From: Piscicola geometra
Lineage: Eukaryota > Annelida > Clitellata > Hirudinida > Piscicolidae
Assembly (NCBI GenBank): GCA_943735955.1
Contig: OX030963.1
Location: 107,501-171,500, forward strand
Reading direction: 5' to 3'
Length of the DNA: 64,000 nucleotides
In this document: positions 11,015-24,000 of the stretch, in pieces
Position numbering within the stretch: position 1 is the first letter of the stretch
How the letters are laid out: every line of letters starts with the position of its first letter
Translations under genes and position numbers: made by a program
Notes under the pieces: model-generated
What the model was told of the DNA's origin: nothing
Database searches by the model: none
What the model saw: only the letters and a program-made list of their open reading frames with translations

Positions 11015-14000
11015 ATGGCTGCGAAGGACTTCTTCACTGGCCAGTTCAGCCTTTCCGAGTCTCTGTCTTACTTCTTGAACTGTTGTCTGCCTGCAAGCAA
11101 GGCAAGCAACAAAGACTGCAAGGAAGAGCGCAGGAGGAGCTCCAAGGCAGAGCGCAGCAGTCTCAGCGACAAGCAAGCTTTCCTGTTGCATGACTGCTCC
11201 AAGTATGTGTTCATCAATTCGATTTCATTATTGGCGAGTCTGTGTGAGGTAAGGCCATGAAGCTAGTGCCACTGCCACAGCAAGAAGTTATCAGTTGGAA
11301 GAGGAGGAGTAGGAGAAGCAGGAGGAGGAGAAGGAGGAGGAGGAGAAGGAGGAGGAGAAGGAGGAGGAGAAGTTATACAAACAAAGTCTTTTAAAAACCA
11401 ACTAGGTAAGCGAGTGCATTCATAATCATCATCATCACCAGCATCATTATAAATCAAAGCGTCATTTGAATGGTTATGGATTGACGGGGGATGCAGCTTC
11501 AGTGCATGGCACTTGAGCATCTTTGCGACACTCTCGAAGGCGACTTGATGGGCGTGCTTGCTGCAGAAGCTGAAGAAGAAGAAGAAGAAGCAAGGCTGAT
11601 GCGAGAGGAGGGAGCCGTGGTGATGCAAGAGCAGGAAGCCGTGGTGGCGGGGAAGGAAGTGGAGGAGACGCCAGGTGCATTGATGGAAGATGAGACGAAT
11701 GTTGCTTTCATACTGCTATGAAGATGCGTCGACATTTAATCGATGCTTCTTAATGTCTTCATCCATTGACACTTCCCCAATCATTATCCCGACACTTTCC
11801 ATTGCAGGTGGGCCTCGTCATGATGATGATGATCGTGGAGGAGGTGGTGATAATGATAATGATGAGCGTCGTGGCCATGCTTGCTCGGAGTCTTGCGATG
11901 GAGGGAGGCACAGCAGAGGGCAGAGTGCAGACGGCGCAGAAGGCAGTGCCGCAGGGAGTTGTTCTGTCCACCATGGGCAGTCCTCTCCTCCTCCCCTCAC
12001 GCACATCTCTCGTTCAAGCAATCTTGAAAGCAATAAGCACTCAAACAGCGGCACAAGATCTTCTCTGAAGACCACTAAGAATGATGATGATGATGACGAT
12101 TGTGATGGTGGTGGTGGTGATGATGACTTGGAGTCAGCACAGCATTTGAACTCTAGCGACGAAGCAAGTGTCGCTGGGAAGGTGAGTGGAAGAGGCGAGA
12201 CGATCAAGGCCACTGCCATGCCTTGGCAGGAAACCCGAGAGGGAGGAGATGTGAGAGAAGAGAGGAGTGGTGATGATGATGATGGTGCAAAAGGGATGAG
12301 TGGGGACATTGAATATGAGAATGAAAAAGTGAAGAAGAAGGAAGGAGAAAAAGTTGGAGAGAAGGATGGAGAGATGAAAGAGAATGATGGAGGAGAAGAT
12401 GAGATTGATGAAAGGAAGGGAGAGAATGATGGAGGGGAGGATGAAAATGATGGAAGGAAGGGAAAGAATGAAAATGATGAAAGGAAGGGAGAGATTGATG
12501 GAGGGGAGGATGAGAATGATGGAGGAGTTGGGGGAGAAAAGCTCGCAGGGTCGACAACACTGCTCACATGTGGCTCCATCTTCTTGGGCGTGTCCTACGA
12601 CGCGCATGTGCAGAGGTGTGTGTGTGCTTGTAGTGTCATTTCTCATCCCACCATTACACCCTCACCATAACGACACCACACCATTACACCCTCACCATAA
12701 CGACACCACACCATTACACCCTCAGCCTAACGACACCACACCATCACACCCTCAGCCTAACGACACCACACCATTACACCCTCATCCTAACGACACCACA
12801 CCATTACACCCTCACCCTAACGACACCACACCATTACACCCTCAGCCTAACGACACCACACCATTACACCCTCATCCTAACGACACCACACCATTACACC
12901 CTCACCCTAACGACACCACACCATTACACCCTCACCCTAACGACACCACACCATTACAACCTCATCCTAACGACACCACACCATTACACCCTCATCCTAA
13001 CGACACCCTCGTCCTGACCACACCCTCACCCTAACGACACCAGCATCCTGACCACACCCTCACCCTAACGACACCACACCATTACACCCTCATCCTAACG
13101 ACACCACACCATTACACCCTCACCCTAACGACACCACACCATTACACCCTCAGCCTAACGACACCACACCATCACACCCTCACCCTAACGACATCAGCAT
13201 CCTGACCACACCCTCACCCTAACGACACCACACCATTACACCCTCAGCCTAACGACATCACACCATTACACCCTCAGCCTAACGACACCACACCATTACA
13301 CCCTCATCCTAACGACACCACACCAATACACTCTCAGCCTAACGACACCACACCATTACACTCTTACCCTAACGACACCACACCATTACACCCTCAGCCT
13401 AACGACACCACACCATTACACCCTCACCCTAACGACATCACACCATTACACCCTCAGCCCAACGACACCACACCATTACACCCTCATCCTAACGACACCA
13501 CACCAATACACTCTCAGCCTAACGACACCACACCATTACACCCTCACCCTAACGACACCACACCATTACACCCTTACCCTAACGACACCACACCATTACA
13601 CCCTCAGCCTAACGACACCACACCATTACACCCTCAGCCTAACGACACCACACCATTACACCCTCACCCTAACGACACCACACCAATACACTTTCAGCCT
13701 AACGACATCACACCATTACACCCTTACCCTAACGACACCACACCATTACACCCTCAGCCTAACGACACCACACCATTACACCCTCATCCTAACGACACCA
13801 CACCATTACACCCTCACCCTAACGACACCACACCATTACACCCTCAGCCTAACGACACCACACCATTACACCCTTAGCATAACGACACCACACCCTTACA
13901 CCCTTAGCATAACGACACCACACCCTTACACCCTTAGCATAACGACACCACACCATTACACCCTCACCCTAACGACACCACACCATTACACCCTCACCCT

Positions 14001-17000
14001 AACGACACCACACCATTACACCCTTAGCATAACGACACCACACCATTACACCCTCACCCTAACGACACCACACCATTACACCCTCACCCTAACGACACCA
14101 CACCATTACACCCTTAGCATAACGACACCACACCGTTACACACTTAGCATAACGACACCACAGGGCTGAAGTGCGAGTAGTGGAGGCGAAGGGGCTGCCC
14201 AGCAAGCAGAGGGGCGGGTCGACGCAGGTGCAAGTGAGGACGCTCTTGCTGCCCCTCAGGAAGGTGTCTCCCTGCACTCTCTTCCACGTCCTTTGTGTCT
14301 CCCTGCACTCTCTTCCACGCCCTTTGTGTCTCCCTGCACTCTCTTCCACGCCCTTTGTGTCTCCCTGCACTCTCTTCCACGCCCTTTGTGTCTCCCTGCA
14401 CTCTCTTCCACGCCCTTTGTGTCTCCCTGCACTCTCTTCCACGTCCTTTGTGTCTCCCTGCACTCTCTTCCACGTCCTTTGTGTCTCCCTGCACTCTCTT
14501 ACACGCCCTTTGTGTCTCCCTGCACTCTCTTCCACGTCCTTTGTGTCTCCCTGCACTCTCTTCCACGCCCTTTGTGTCTCCCTGCACTCTCTTCCACGCC
14601 CTTTGTGTCTCCCTGCACTCTCTTCCACGCCCTTTGTGTCTCCCTGCACTCTCTTCCACGCCCTTTGTGTCTCCCTGCACTCTCTTCCACGTCCTTTGTG
14701 TCTCCCTGCACTCTCTTCCACGCCCTTTGTGTCTCCCTGCACTCTCTTCCACGCCCTTTGTGTCTCCCTGCACTCTCTTCCACGCCCTTTGTGTCTCCCT
14801 GCACTCTCTTCCACGCCCTTTGTGTCTCCCTGCACTCTCTTCCACGCCCTTTGTGTCTCCCTGCACTCTCTTCCACGCCCTTTGTGTCTCCCTGCACTCT
14901 CTTCCACGCCCTTTGTGTCTCCCTGCACTCTCTTCCACGCCCTTTGTGTCTCCCTGCACTCTCTTCCACGCCCTTTGTGTCTCCCTGCACTCTCTTCCAC
15001 GCCCTTTGTGTCTCCCTGCACTCTCTTCCACGCCCTTTGTGTCTCCCTGCACTCTCTTCCACGTCCTTTGTGTCTCCCTGCACTCTCTTCCACGCCCTTT
15101 GTTCCATCACACCACCCATGCGCCATACTGCACCCCAGTAGCACAACCACACATAGCTTCACCACACTACCACTCTATACCACAACACAACCTCACCACA
15201 CAGCACACAACAGCCACACCATACACACACACACGACAGCCACACCACACATACACACACGACAGCCACACCACACACACGACAGCCACACCACACACAC
15301 ACACACAACAGCCACACCACACACACGACAGCCACACCACACACACACACACGACAGCCACACCACACACACGACAGCCACACCACACACACACACATGA
15401 CGGCCACAACACACACACAACGACAGCCACACCACACACACACACACGACAGCCACACCACACACACACGACAGCCACACCACACACACACACGACAGCC
15501 ACACCACACACACACACACGACAGCCACACCACACACACACGACAGCCACACCACATACACACACACGACAGTCACATCACACACACACACACGACAGCC
15601 ACACCACACACACACGACAGCCACACCACACACACACACGACAGCCACACCACACACACACACACGACAGCCACACCACACACACACGACAGCCACACTA
15701 CACACACACACACGACAGCCACATCACACACACACACACGACAGCCACACCACACACACACGACAGCCACACCACTCACACACGACAGCCACACCACACA
15801 CACACACACGACGGCCACAACACACACACAACGACAGCCACACCACACACACACACACGACAGCCACACCACACACACACGACAGCCACACCACACACAC
15901 ACGACAGCCACACCACACACACACACACGACAGCCACACCACACACACACACGACAGCTACACCACACACACACGACAGCCACACCACACACACACGACA
16001 GCCACACCACACACACACACACGACGGCCAGACTACACACACACACACGACAGCCACACCACACACACACGACAGCCACACCACACACACACACGACAGC
16101 CACACCACACACACACACACACGACAGCCACACCACACACACACACACAACAGCCACACCACACCACACACACACGACAGCCACACCACACACACACACG
16201 ACAGCCACATCACACACACACACACGACGGCCACAACACACACACAACGACAGCCACACCACACACACACACACGACAGCCACACCACACACACACGACA
16301 GCCACACCACACACACACACACACGACAGCCACACCACACACACACACACGACAGCCACACCACACACACACACACGACAGCCACACCACACACATGACA
16401 GCCACACCACACACACACACACGACAGCCACACCACACACACACACAACAGCAGCGACAGAAAACGAAGGTGGTGGTGGTGACGGACTCGAAGGCCTCCA
16501 TGCACGAAAGTCTCTTCTTCAAAGTCAACAAGGGTGTGCTTTTTCTTCTTCTTCCTCCTCTCCTCCTCCTTCTCCTTCCTTCTTCACACTCCCATCAAGC
16601 TCCTCTTTGCAATATCCCTCTCATCACGCATCATCTTCATCATCATCATCTTCATCCTCATCATCTTCATCCTCATCATCTTCATCCTCATCAGCATCCT
16701 CATCATCATCATCATCTTAATCATCATCATCTTAATCATCGTCATCTTCATCTTCATCATCATCATCCTCATCATCATCTTAATCATCATCATCTTAATC
16801 ATCATCATCCTAATCATCATCTTAATCATCATCATCCTCATCATCATCCTCATCATCATCATCATCATCTTCACTTCTTTAGAGGATTTAAACTCTTCCT
16901 CTTTGCGACTGCGACTGTATGGCTGTGAGCGACTCAAGAAAGACAGGTGTGTGTGCGGCTTTTTTTCTGAATGCCTGGTCACACACACATGCACACGTAC

Positions 17001-19240
17001 AAGCACACGTACAAGCACACGTACAAGCACACGTACAAGCACACGTACAAGCACACGTACAAGCACATGTACAAGCACACACAAATGCAAAGTACAAGCA
17101 CACACACATGCACACGTACAAGCACACGTACAAGCACACGTACAAGCACACGTACAAGCACACGTACAAGCACACGTACAAGCACACGTACAAGCACACG
17201 TACAAGCACACGTACAAACATACGTACAAGCACACGTACAAGCACACGTACAAGCACACGTACAAACACAAGTACAAGCACGCATACGAACACACGTACA
17301 AGCACACGTACAAGCACACGTACAAACACACGTACAAGCACGCATACGAACACACGTACAAGCACGCATACGAACACACGTACAAACACACGTACAAGCA
17401 CACGTACAAACACACGTACAAGCACACGTACAAGCACACGTACAAACACACGTACAAGCACGCATACGAACTAGAGGTCGGACCGGGTACCCGATCTGAC
17501 CGGGTACCCGCGGGAACGGGAATGAAAATTAATTTCGGGACGGGAAAAGTCGGGAACCGGGAATAGGTTTTCGGGACAAGAACGGGAACGGGAATTAACA
17601 TTCAAATCGGGAACGGGAAAAACGGGAATAACAGTTATTGGGATTGGATTCTTTAACGATGATTTTTCAGCAAACTTCTAAGTATGGAAATCTTTATCTC
17701 ATCGATACTCCGTACTTCAAATAAGTATTAAATGCAATAGAAATGTATAACGAAGCCACCATTGCGTTGTCAATGTCAAAATCTCCAACACTACATTTGA
17801 AGTTGTAATGGTGAGTCCAAATATTAGGGAGATTAGAACAACTGGGTGATGATGAAAACTTTTCAGATGAAATCAAAATGGTCAGTTATATTATTCCAAT
17901 TTTATAAATTAATACTTTGAATTTGAATGATTAATTTCCAAATGATTGCTCAGTTGATCATTTCGACAAAAGAAAAGATGCCATTGATCTCATTCATATG
18001 ACAGCATGTCTGTTGCATCCCCAGTATGAAAGAATAATAGGAAAAAGTTTGCGATAGAAAAGAAATAAATACCAAGACTTTCATTAGAGAAAATTTAATT
18101 CTATTTTGTACAGCCAGACCAAGCTGCAGTGCCGTTGAAAAAAAAAACAAATGATGGTTATTTAGACCTATTATGTTTGTTTTTATAACGTAAAAATTAT
18201 AATAAAATTATTATACTATCAAATTATACGAATGATTTTATATTTGCAGTTATGGAGAATAAGAATGTTGTCAAAAAACATATTTCTAACATTATTGAAG
18301 AATTAATAATAATGAACGAAGAAAAAAGTTCAGAAGAGGATGAATTGTACAAATATTCACAATTACCTCCCAACAAAATTGAAGATGATAAAGATGATTT
18401 ATTTTATTTGAGTAAAATGAGAAATTTTCAAATACTACAAGAAGTAGCCAATGTTTTGTTTAGTATATCTGCAAGTTATATTCCCTGTGAACGGAATTTT
18501 TCAATATGTGGTCGTTTAACTCCAGACCCAAAATCATCTCATTTGAAAGCTGAAACTCTTAACGGTTTAACCCGTGTGAAAAGCAACAAAGACTTGATTG
18601 AATTACTCAAAAACAACACTTTCATTTCAATAAATATTTGAAATTTAAACCGTGATTTTTTATTTTATTAAAAGAAATATTCTCTGACTTTCAAATAATA
18701 AATTTTAAGAAATGTTAGAACTAACAAGTTTGGGACCAGTGAAAACGGCAGCGAAAATGAATAAAAAAACAAAAAAGTTTCGGGAACGGGTCGGGACCGA
18801 GAATCGAGTTGCGGGAACGGGACGGGACGGGAATCAAAATTCTGATGTTCCATCGGGAACGGGACGGGACGGGAAAACAAATTTCGGGAACGGGACGGGA
18901 CGGGAATCAAAATTCTGATGTCCCATCGGGAACGGGACGGGACAGGAAAACAAATTTCGGGAACGGGACGGGACCGGGAATGAAAAATCGTCCATGTCCG
19001 ACCTCTAATACGAACACACGAAAGACTGATTGGCGAGACTGTGGTGCACTTGAGGACTGCCACTGCGGAAGGAAGGCAGTTCTGGACCGCCCTCGAGCCC
19101 AGGAACAACCTCTCCGTATGTCGAGGGAGGTTGATGATGATGATGATGGTGATGGCGATGATGATGATGATGGCGATGATGATGATGATGATGATGGTGA
19201 TGGCGATGATGATGATGCTGATGATGATGATGATGATGGC

Positions 19241-19291
<51 letters not shown>

Positions 19292-20199
19292 GATGATGGC
19301 AGTGATGCCCTCTCAGCACGCAGACTCGTGGAGCAGCATGGGGAGTTTGAACAGCGCTTCCTCATCCACCCTCTCACTCAACCTGGCTGCCTCGCCTGCC
19401 GAACTGATGCTGGGACTGGCGTACAACTGGCAGACAGGCAGGCTCGCCGTTGAGGTGCTCAAAGGAAGCAACTTCAGCAGTCTTGCCGCCCAGAAGCCCC
19501 CTGGTTCGCTACTCTCTGCATCATCATCATCACCATCATGCGCTTCATCAATCCATTCACACATGCACACATGCACACAGACACACATGCACACATGCAC
19601 ACAGACACACATGCACACATGCACACAGACACACATGCACACATGCACACAGACACGTACGTGAAGATAGGCTTGGTGACTGCCGACAAAAACGAGGTGT
19701 GCAAGTCGAAGACATCGCTGCGAAGAGCGCAGCCGAACCCTCTCTACAAGGAGACCTTCATGTTCCAGGTGCTGGTGTGGCCGATGGTGTTGACGATGGT
19801 GTTGTCGATGGTGGTGGCGATGATGGTGAAGATGGGAACGATGATGGCAATGATGATGACGATAATGGCGATGACTTTGGGGCTCACAAAATCATAAAGC
19901 CGATGGCACGACAGATTCCACAGCTGCAGCTGCAGTCGGCGTCGTTGTTGGTGTCGGTCTTTGTGCAGAAGAGCCTCAAACGCAACGTCATGATCGGCTG
20001 GTTCACCATGGGTCCGTGTTTTTGTATGTGTATGATGATGATGATGATGATGGTGGTGGTCATTATCATCATCACCACCATTATCATCCAACACACAGGG
20101 CACACGAACAGCAGCGACGACGAGGCATCTCACTGGGCAGCGATGCAGGCAGGCAAGGAGGAGCAGGTGTGTCGTTGGCACACTCTGCTCGAGCCTTGA
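11015..20199 (+). CDS. SYT14/SYT16-like: Synaptotagmin-14/16-type double C2-domain protein
   Basis: Eleven exons join in phase to 685 residues: 11015-11248, 11497-11674, 11808-12615, 14164-14263, 16452-16533, 16883-16946, 19025-19115, 19317-19503, 19653-19768, 19915-20011, 20099-20199. C2A spans exons 3-7 (VRVVEAKGLPSKQRGG, LRLRLYGCERLKKDR); C2B exons 8-11 (ELMLGLAYNWQTGRLAVEVL, PNPLYKETF, KSLKRNVMIGW). The end, EEQVCRWHTLLEP, is the signature C-terminus of SYT14/16. The loops that hold calcium-binding Asp residues in other synaptotagmins lack the DPYVK-type motif, so a calcium-independent trafficking role is expected. The N-terminal 400 residues are acidic low-complexity sequence without an obvious membrane span. 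The start ATG at 11015 is inferred from the GTAAGG donor and phase; an upstream exon with a membrane anchor cannot be excluded. Confidence 0.88.
12650..14160. repeat. 30-bp minisatellite in intron 3 of the SYT14/16-like gene
   Basis: About 50 copies of a 30-bp unit, ATTACACCCTCACCCTAACG followed by ACACCACACC, run to within a few bases of the acceptor at 14162-14163. Many units carry CCCTAAC. Confidence 0.95.
14264..15104. repeat. 31-bp minisatellite starting at the splice donor (intron 4, SYT14/16-like)
   Basis: About 27 copies of a 31-bp unit starting GTGTCTCCCTGCACTCTCTT. The first base of the first unit is the first base of the intron, so each unit starts with a copy of the donor GTGTCT. 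A 31-bp period leaves all frames open for hundreds of codons. Confidence 0.95.
15190..16448. repeat. CA-rich minisatellite, ACGACAGCCACACC with (CA)n
   Basis: CACGACAGCCACACCACACA units with variable (CA)n lengths fill the rest of intron 4 and end at the acceptor before 16452. Confidence 0.95.
16620..16872. repeat. CAT/CTT trinucleotide-rich tract
   Basis: Interrupted TCATCATCATCTTCATCC repeats fill intron 5 of the SYT14/16-like gene up to the acceptor at 16881-16882. Confidence 0.85.
16980..17463. repeat. 12-bp minisatellite GTACAAGCACAC
   Basis: About 40 copies of a 12-bp unit in intron 6 of the SYT14/16-like gene. A few units of the same type (TACGAACACACG) follow the hAT insertion at 19008-19020, so the transposon landed inside the array. 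Confidence 0.95.
17472..19007 (+). mobile_element. hAT-superfamily DNA transposon, 1536 bp, non-autonomous
   Basis: The element is bounded by perfect terminal inverted repeats TAGAGGTCGGAC and flanked by a perfect 8-bp direct repeat, ATACGAAC, at 17464-17471 and 19008-19015. An 8-bp target duplication is diagnostic of hAT elements. Both ends carry dense GGGAACGGG/GGGACGGGA subterminal repeats, which in hAT elements can serve as transposase-binding sites. The interior is AT-rich with one hAT dimerisation-domain remnant. A related copy in the opposite orientation begins at 61576. It sits in intron 6 of the SYT14/16-like gene and the flanking exons remain intact. Confidence 0.92.
18252..18641 (+). 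pseudogene. hAT transposase C-terminal dimerisation-domain remnant
   Basis: A 129-codon open frame ending in TGA. Residues from about 55 match the hAT C-terminal dimerisation region: LSKMRNFQILQEVANVLFSI, then SYIPCERNFSICGRL and ETLNGLTRVKSN. The ERNFS block corresponds to the ER-x-FS core. No DDE catalytic core or BED finger is visible in the 1.5-kb element, so it cannot encode an active transposase. Confidence 0.85.
19556..19652. repeat. 22-bp ACACATGCACACATGCACACAG repeat
   Basis: About four copies at the 3' end of intron 8 of the SYT14/16-like gene. The last copy supplies the acceptor CACACAG before exon 9. Confidence 0.9.
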
Positions 20200-20928
20200 A
20201 GCTTCTCAGACGCGCCATCTCTGCCTCCTCCTCCTCCGCCCAACATCTCTGCATCTCACTTGAAAACGCCACTGGTTCTCCGTTACGCACTTATCACGCT
20301 CGTTCATTTAGAGATTCGTTTCGTTCTGGAATGAGAGGCATTCTAGAAGGGAGCGGATCATCTTCGATGCAACCAAGTTTGCTTCTCAAATAAGTCGTTG
20401 TTTTCGTGTGGACTGTAGCAGTGGGCAAGTCTTCAATTTCTATGCCTTCTTGGCCCGAATCTCTAAAGCGTGCCACTGGTCAACATCATCATCATCATCC
20501 CATCCGCATCATCATTATTAGCATCTACATTCTTATTTCTTACGTTATCTCACTCAATGACAGTCTCTAGCAAAGTGAAAGAATTCAATGCCCAGTCTTA
20601 TTTCATTTCCGCACAACCAAGTAATTAAAATTCAAAGAATGACTACTTCCGACTATTTTTCGTTTGGAAATCAATCTTTATTAATAGAGCGCTTCATAAT
20701 TTAAAACGCGACTTAAGTTTTGAGAGTAGCTTCACTGCAGACTACCAGGCACACATTTTGCCCTTTGCAAGCTAGTCATGTTTCTGAGACTTTGCAAGAA
20801 GAGTTCCTTTTCATTCAAAAGGTTTGCAATGCACGTTTTCATCTCTAGCAGTTCTTTCTCATTAAGACTTAATGGCCTGCAAAAGAGCACAGCACAAATA
20901 GCTACTATACTATACAGTGTATAGTATA
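20200..20928. other. 3' flank of the SYT14/16-like gene and intergenic DNA
   Basis: Non-coding sequence with no clear exon. It contains a short inverted repeat, TACTATAC-AGT-GTATAGTA, immediately before the MITE at 20929. Confidence 0.5.
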
Positions 20929-21042
20929 CAGTAAAACTTCTCCTTTAAGCCTTATCAATATTCAATGCAAAAACAATCCGTCCTTTTGAAATCGTTCGAA
21001 TAAAAGGGGATTCTGAGGGTTCGCATAAGAGAAGTTCTGCTG
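20929..21042. mobile_element. Short pogo/Tigger-like MITE (114 bp)
   Basis: Ends CAGTAAAACTTCTCC and, on the other strand, CAGCAGAACTTCTCT form imperfect terminal inverted repeats. Both ends are flanked by TA (20927-20928, 21043-21044), the target duplication of Tc1/mariner/pogo elements. It is too short to code. It lies just upstream of the first ECI2 exon and may contribute to its 5' region. Confidence 0.65.
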
Positions 21043-21059
21043 TAGTGACTATAGTTCAG

Positions 21060-24000
21060 TGACCGAGTGCATCTTGAACAGAGCGATGAGCAACTTGTCG
21101 AAGGAGTTCGAGGAGGCCGTCAAGAAAGTCTCGTCCTTGAAGGAAGAGCCTGACAACTCCACCAAACTCAAGCTGTACGCCCTCTTCAAGCAGGTACCCC
21201 ATCATCATCATCATCATCATCATGCCAATCATCATCATCTTCATCATGTCCATCATCATCATCATCATGCCCATCATCATCATCATGCCCATCATCATCA
21301 TCATGCCCATCATCATCATCATCATGCCAATCATCATTATCGTCATACCCATCATCATCATCATCATCATGCCAATCATCATCATCGTCATCATGTCCAT
21401 CATCATCATCATCATCATGCCCATCATCATCATCATCATGCCCATCATCATCATCATCATGCCCATCATCATCATCATCATGCCCATCATCATCATCATC
21501 ATATTGCTCATCATCATCATCATCATATTGCTCATCATCATCATGCCCATCATCATCATCATCATATTGCTCATCATCATCATGCCCATCATCATCAACA
21601 TCAAGCAAGCAGTGCACCCACCACCTGCACAGGCGTCAGTGGGCCAGTGCACAACGAGCAAGCCTGGCATGCTCGACATGATTGGTCGCGCTAAGTGGTC
21701 TGCCTGGAAGGAGCTCGCAAGCATGCCTCAGGTGGGTGTTGTATGGTGGCAGTGTGTGCATGCCTCAGGTGGGTGTTGTATGATGGCAGTGTGTGCATGC
21801 CTCAGGTGGGTGTTGTATGATGGCAGTGTGTGCATGCCTCAGGTGGGTGTTGTATGGTGGCAGTGTGTGCATGCCTCAGGTGGGTGTTGTATGATGGCAG
21901 TGTGTGCATGTCTCAGGTGGGTGTTGTATGGTGGCAGTGTGTGCATGCCTCAGGTGGGTGTTGTATGGTGGCAGTGTGTGCATGCCTCAGGTGGGTGTTG
22001 TATGATGGCAGTGTGTGCATGTCTCAGGTGGGTGTTGTATGATGGCAGTGTGTGCATGTCTCAGGTGGGTGTTGTATGATGGCAGTGTTTGCATTTCTCA
22101 GGTGGATGTTGTATGATGGCAGTGTGTGCATGCCTCAGGTGGGTGTTGTATGATGGCAGTGTGTGCATGTCTCAGGTGGGTGTTGTATGGTGGCAGTGTG
22201 TGCATGCCTCAGGTGGGTTTTGTATGATGGCAGTGTGTGCATGTCTCAGGTGGGTGTTGTATGATGGCAGTGTTTGCATGTCTCAGGTGGGTGTTGTATG
22301 ATGGCAGTGTGTGCATGCCTCAGGTGGGTGTTGTATGATGGCAGTGTGTGCATGTCTCAGGTGGGTGTTGTATGGTGGCAGTGTGTGCATGCCTCAGGTG
22401 GGTTTTGTATGATGGCAGTGTGTGCATGTCTCAGGTGGGTGTTGTATGATGGCAGTGTTTGCATGTCTCAGGTGGGTGTTGTATGATGGCAGTGTGTGCA
22501 TGCCTCAGGTGGGTGTTGTATGATGGCAGTGTGTGCATGTCTCAGGTGGGTGTTGTATGATGGCAGTGTTTGCATGTCTCAGGTGGGTGTTGTATGGTGG
22601 CAGTGTGTGCATGCCTCAGGTGGGTGTTGTATGATGGCAGTGTGTGCATGCCTCAGGTGGGTGTTGTATGATGGCAGTGTTTGCATGTCTCAGGTGGGTG
22701 TTGTATGGTGGCAGTGTGTGCATGCCTCAGGTGGGTGTTGTATGATGGCAGTGTGTGCATGCCTCAGGTGGGTGTTGTATGATGGCAGTGTTTGCATGTC
22801 TCAGGTGGGTGTTGTATGGTGGCAGTGTGTGCATGCCTCAGGTGGGTGTTGTATGATGGCAGTGTGTGCATGCCTCAGGTGGGTGTTGTATGATGGCAGT
22901 GTTTGCATGTCTCAGGTGGGTGTTGTATGGTGGCAGTGTGTGCATGCCTCAGGTGGGTGTTGTATGATGGCAGTGTGTGCATGCCTCAGGTGGGTGTTGT
23001 ATGATGGCAGTGTGTGCATGTCTCAGGTGGGTGTTGTATGGTGGCAGTGTGTGCATGTCTCAGGTGGGTGTTGTATGGTGGCAGTGTGTGCATGCCTCAG
23101 GTGGGTGTTGTATGATGGCAGTGTGTGCATGCCTCAGGTGGGTGTTGTATGATGGCAGTGTGTGCATGTCTCAGGTGGGTGTTGTATGATGGCAGTGTGT
23201 GCATGCCTCAGGTGGGTGTTGTATGATGGCAGTGTGTGCATGTCTCAGGTGGGTGTTGTATGATGGCAGTGTGTGCATGCCTCAGGTGGGTGTTGTATGA
23301 TGGCAGTGTGTGCATGCCTCAGGTGGGTGTTGTATGATGGCAGTGTGTGCATGTCTCAGGTGGGTGTTGTATGATGGCAGTGTGTGCATGTCTCAGGTGG
23401 GTGTTGTATGATGGCAGTGTGTGCATGCCCCAGGTGGGTGTTGTATGATGGCAGTGTGTGCATCCCTCAGGTGGGTGTTGTATGGTGGCAGTGTGTGCAT
23501 GCCTCAGGTGGGTGTTGTATGATGGCAGTGTGTGCATGTCTCAGGTGGGTGTTGTATGATGGCAGTGTGTGCATGCCTCAGGTGGGTGTTGTATGATGGC
23601 AGTGTGTGCATGCCTCAGGTGGGTGTTGTATGATGGCAGTGTGTGCATGCCTCAGGTGGGTGTTGTATGATGGCAGTGTGTGCATGTCTCAGGTGGGTGT
23701 TGTATGATGGCAGTGTGTGCATGCCTCAGGTGGGTGTTGTATGATGGCAGTGTGTGCATGCCTCAGGTGGGTGTTGTATGATGGCAGTGTGTGCATGTCT
23801 CAGGTGGGTGTTGTATGGTGGCAGTGTGTGCATGTCTCAGGTGGGTGTTGTATGATGGCAGTGTGTGCATGCCTCAGGTGGGTGTTGTATGATGGCAGTG
23901 TGTGCATGTCTCAGGTGGGTGTTGTATGATGGCAGTGTGTGCATGCCTCAGGTGGGTGTTGTATGATGGCAGTGTGTGCATGTCTCAGGTGGGTGTTGTA

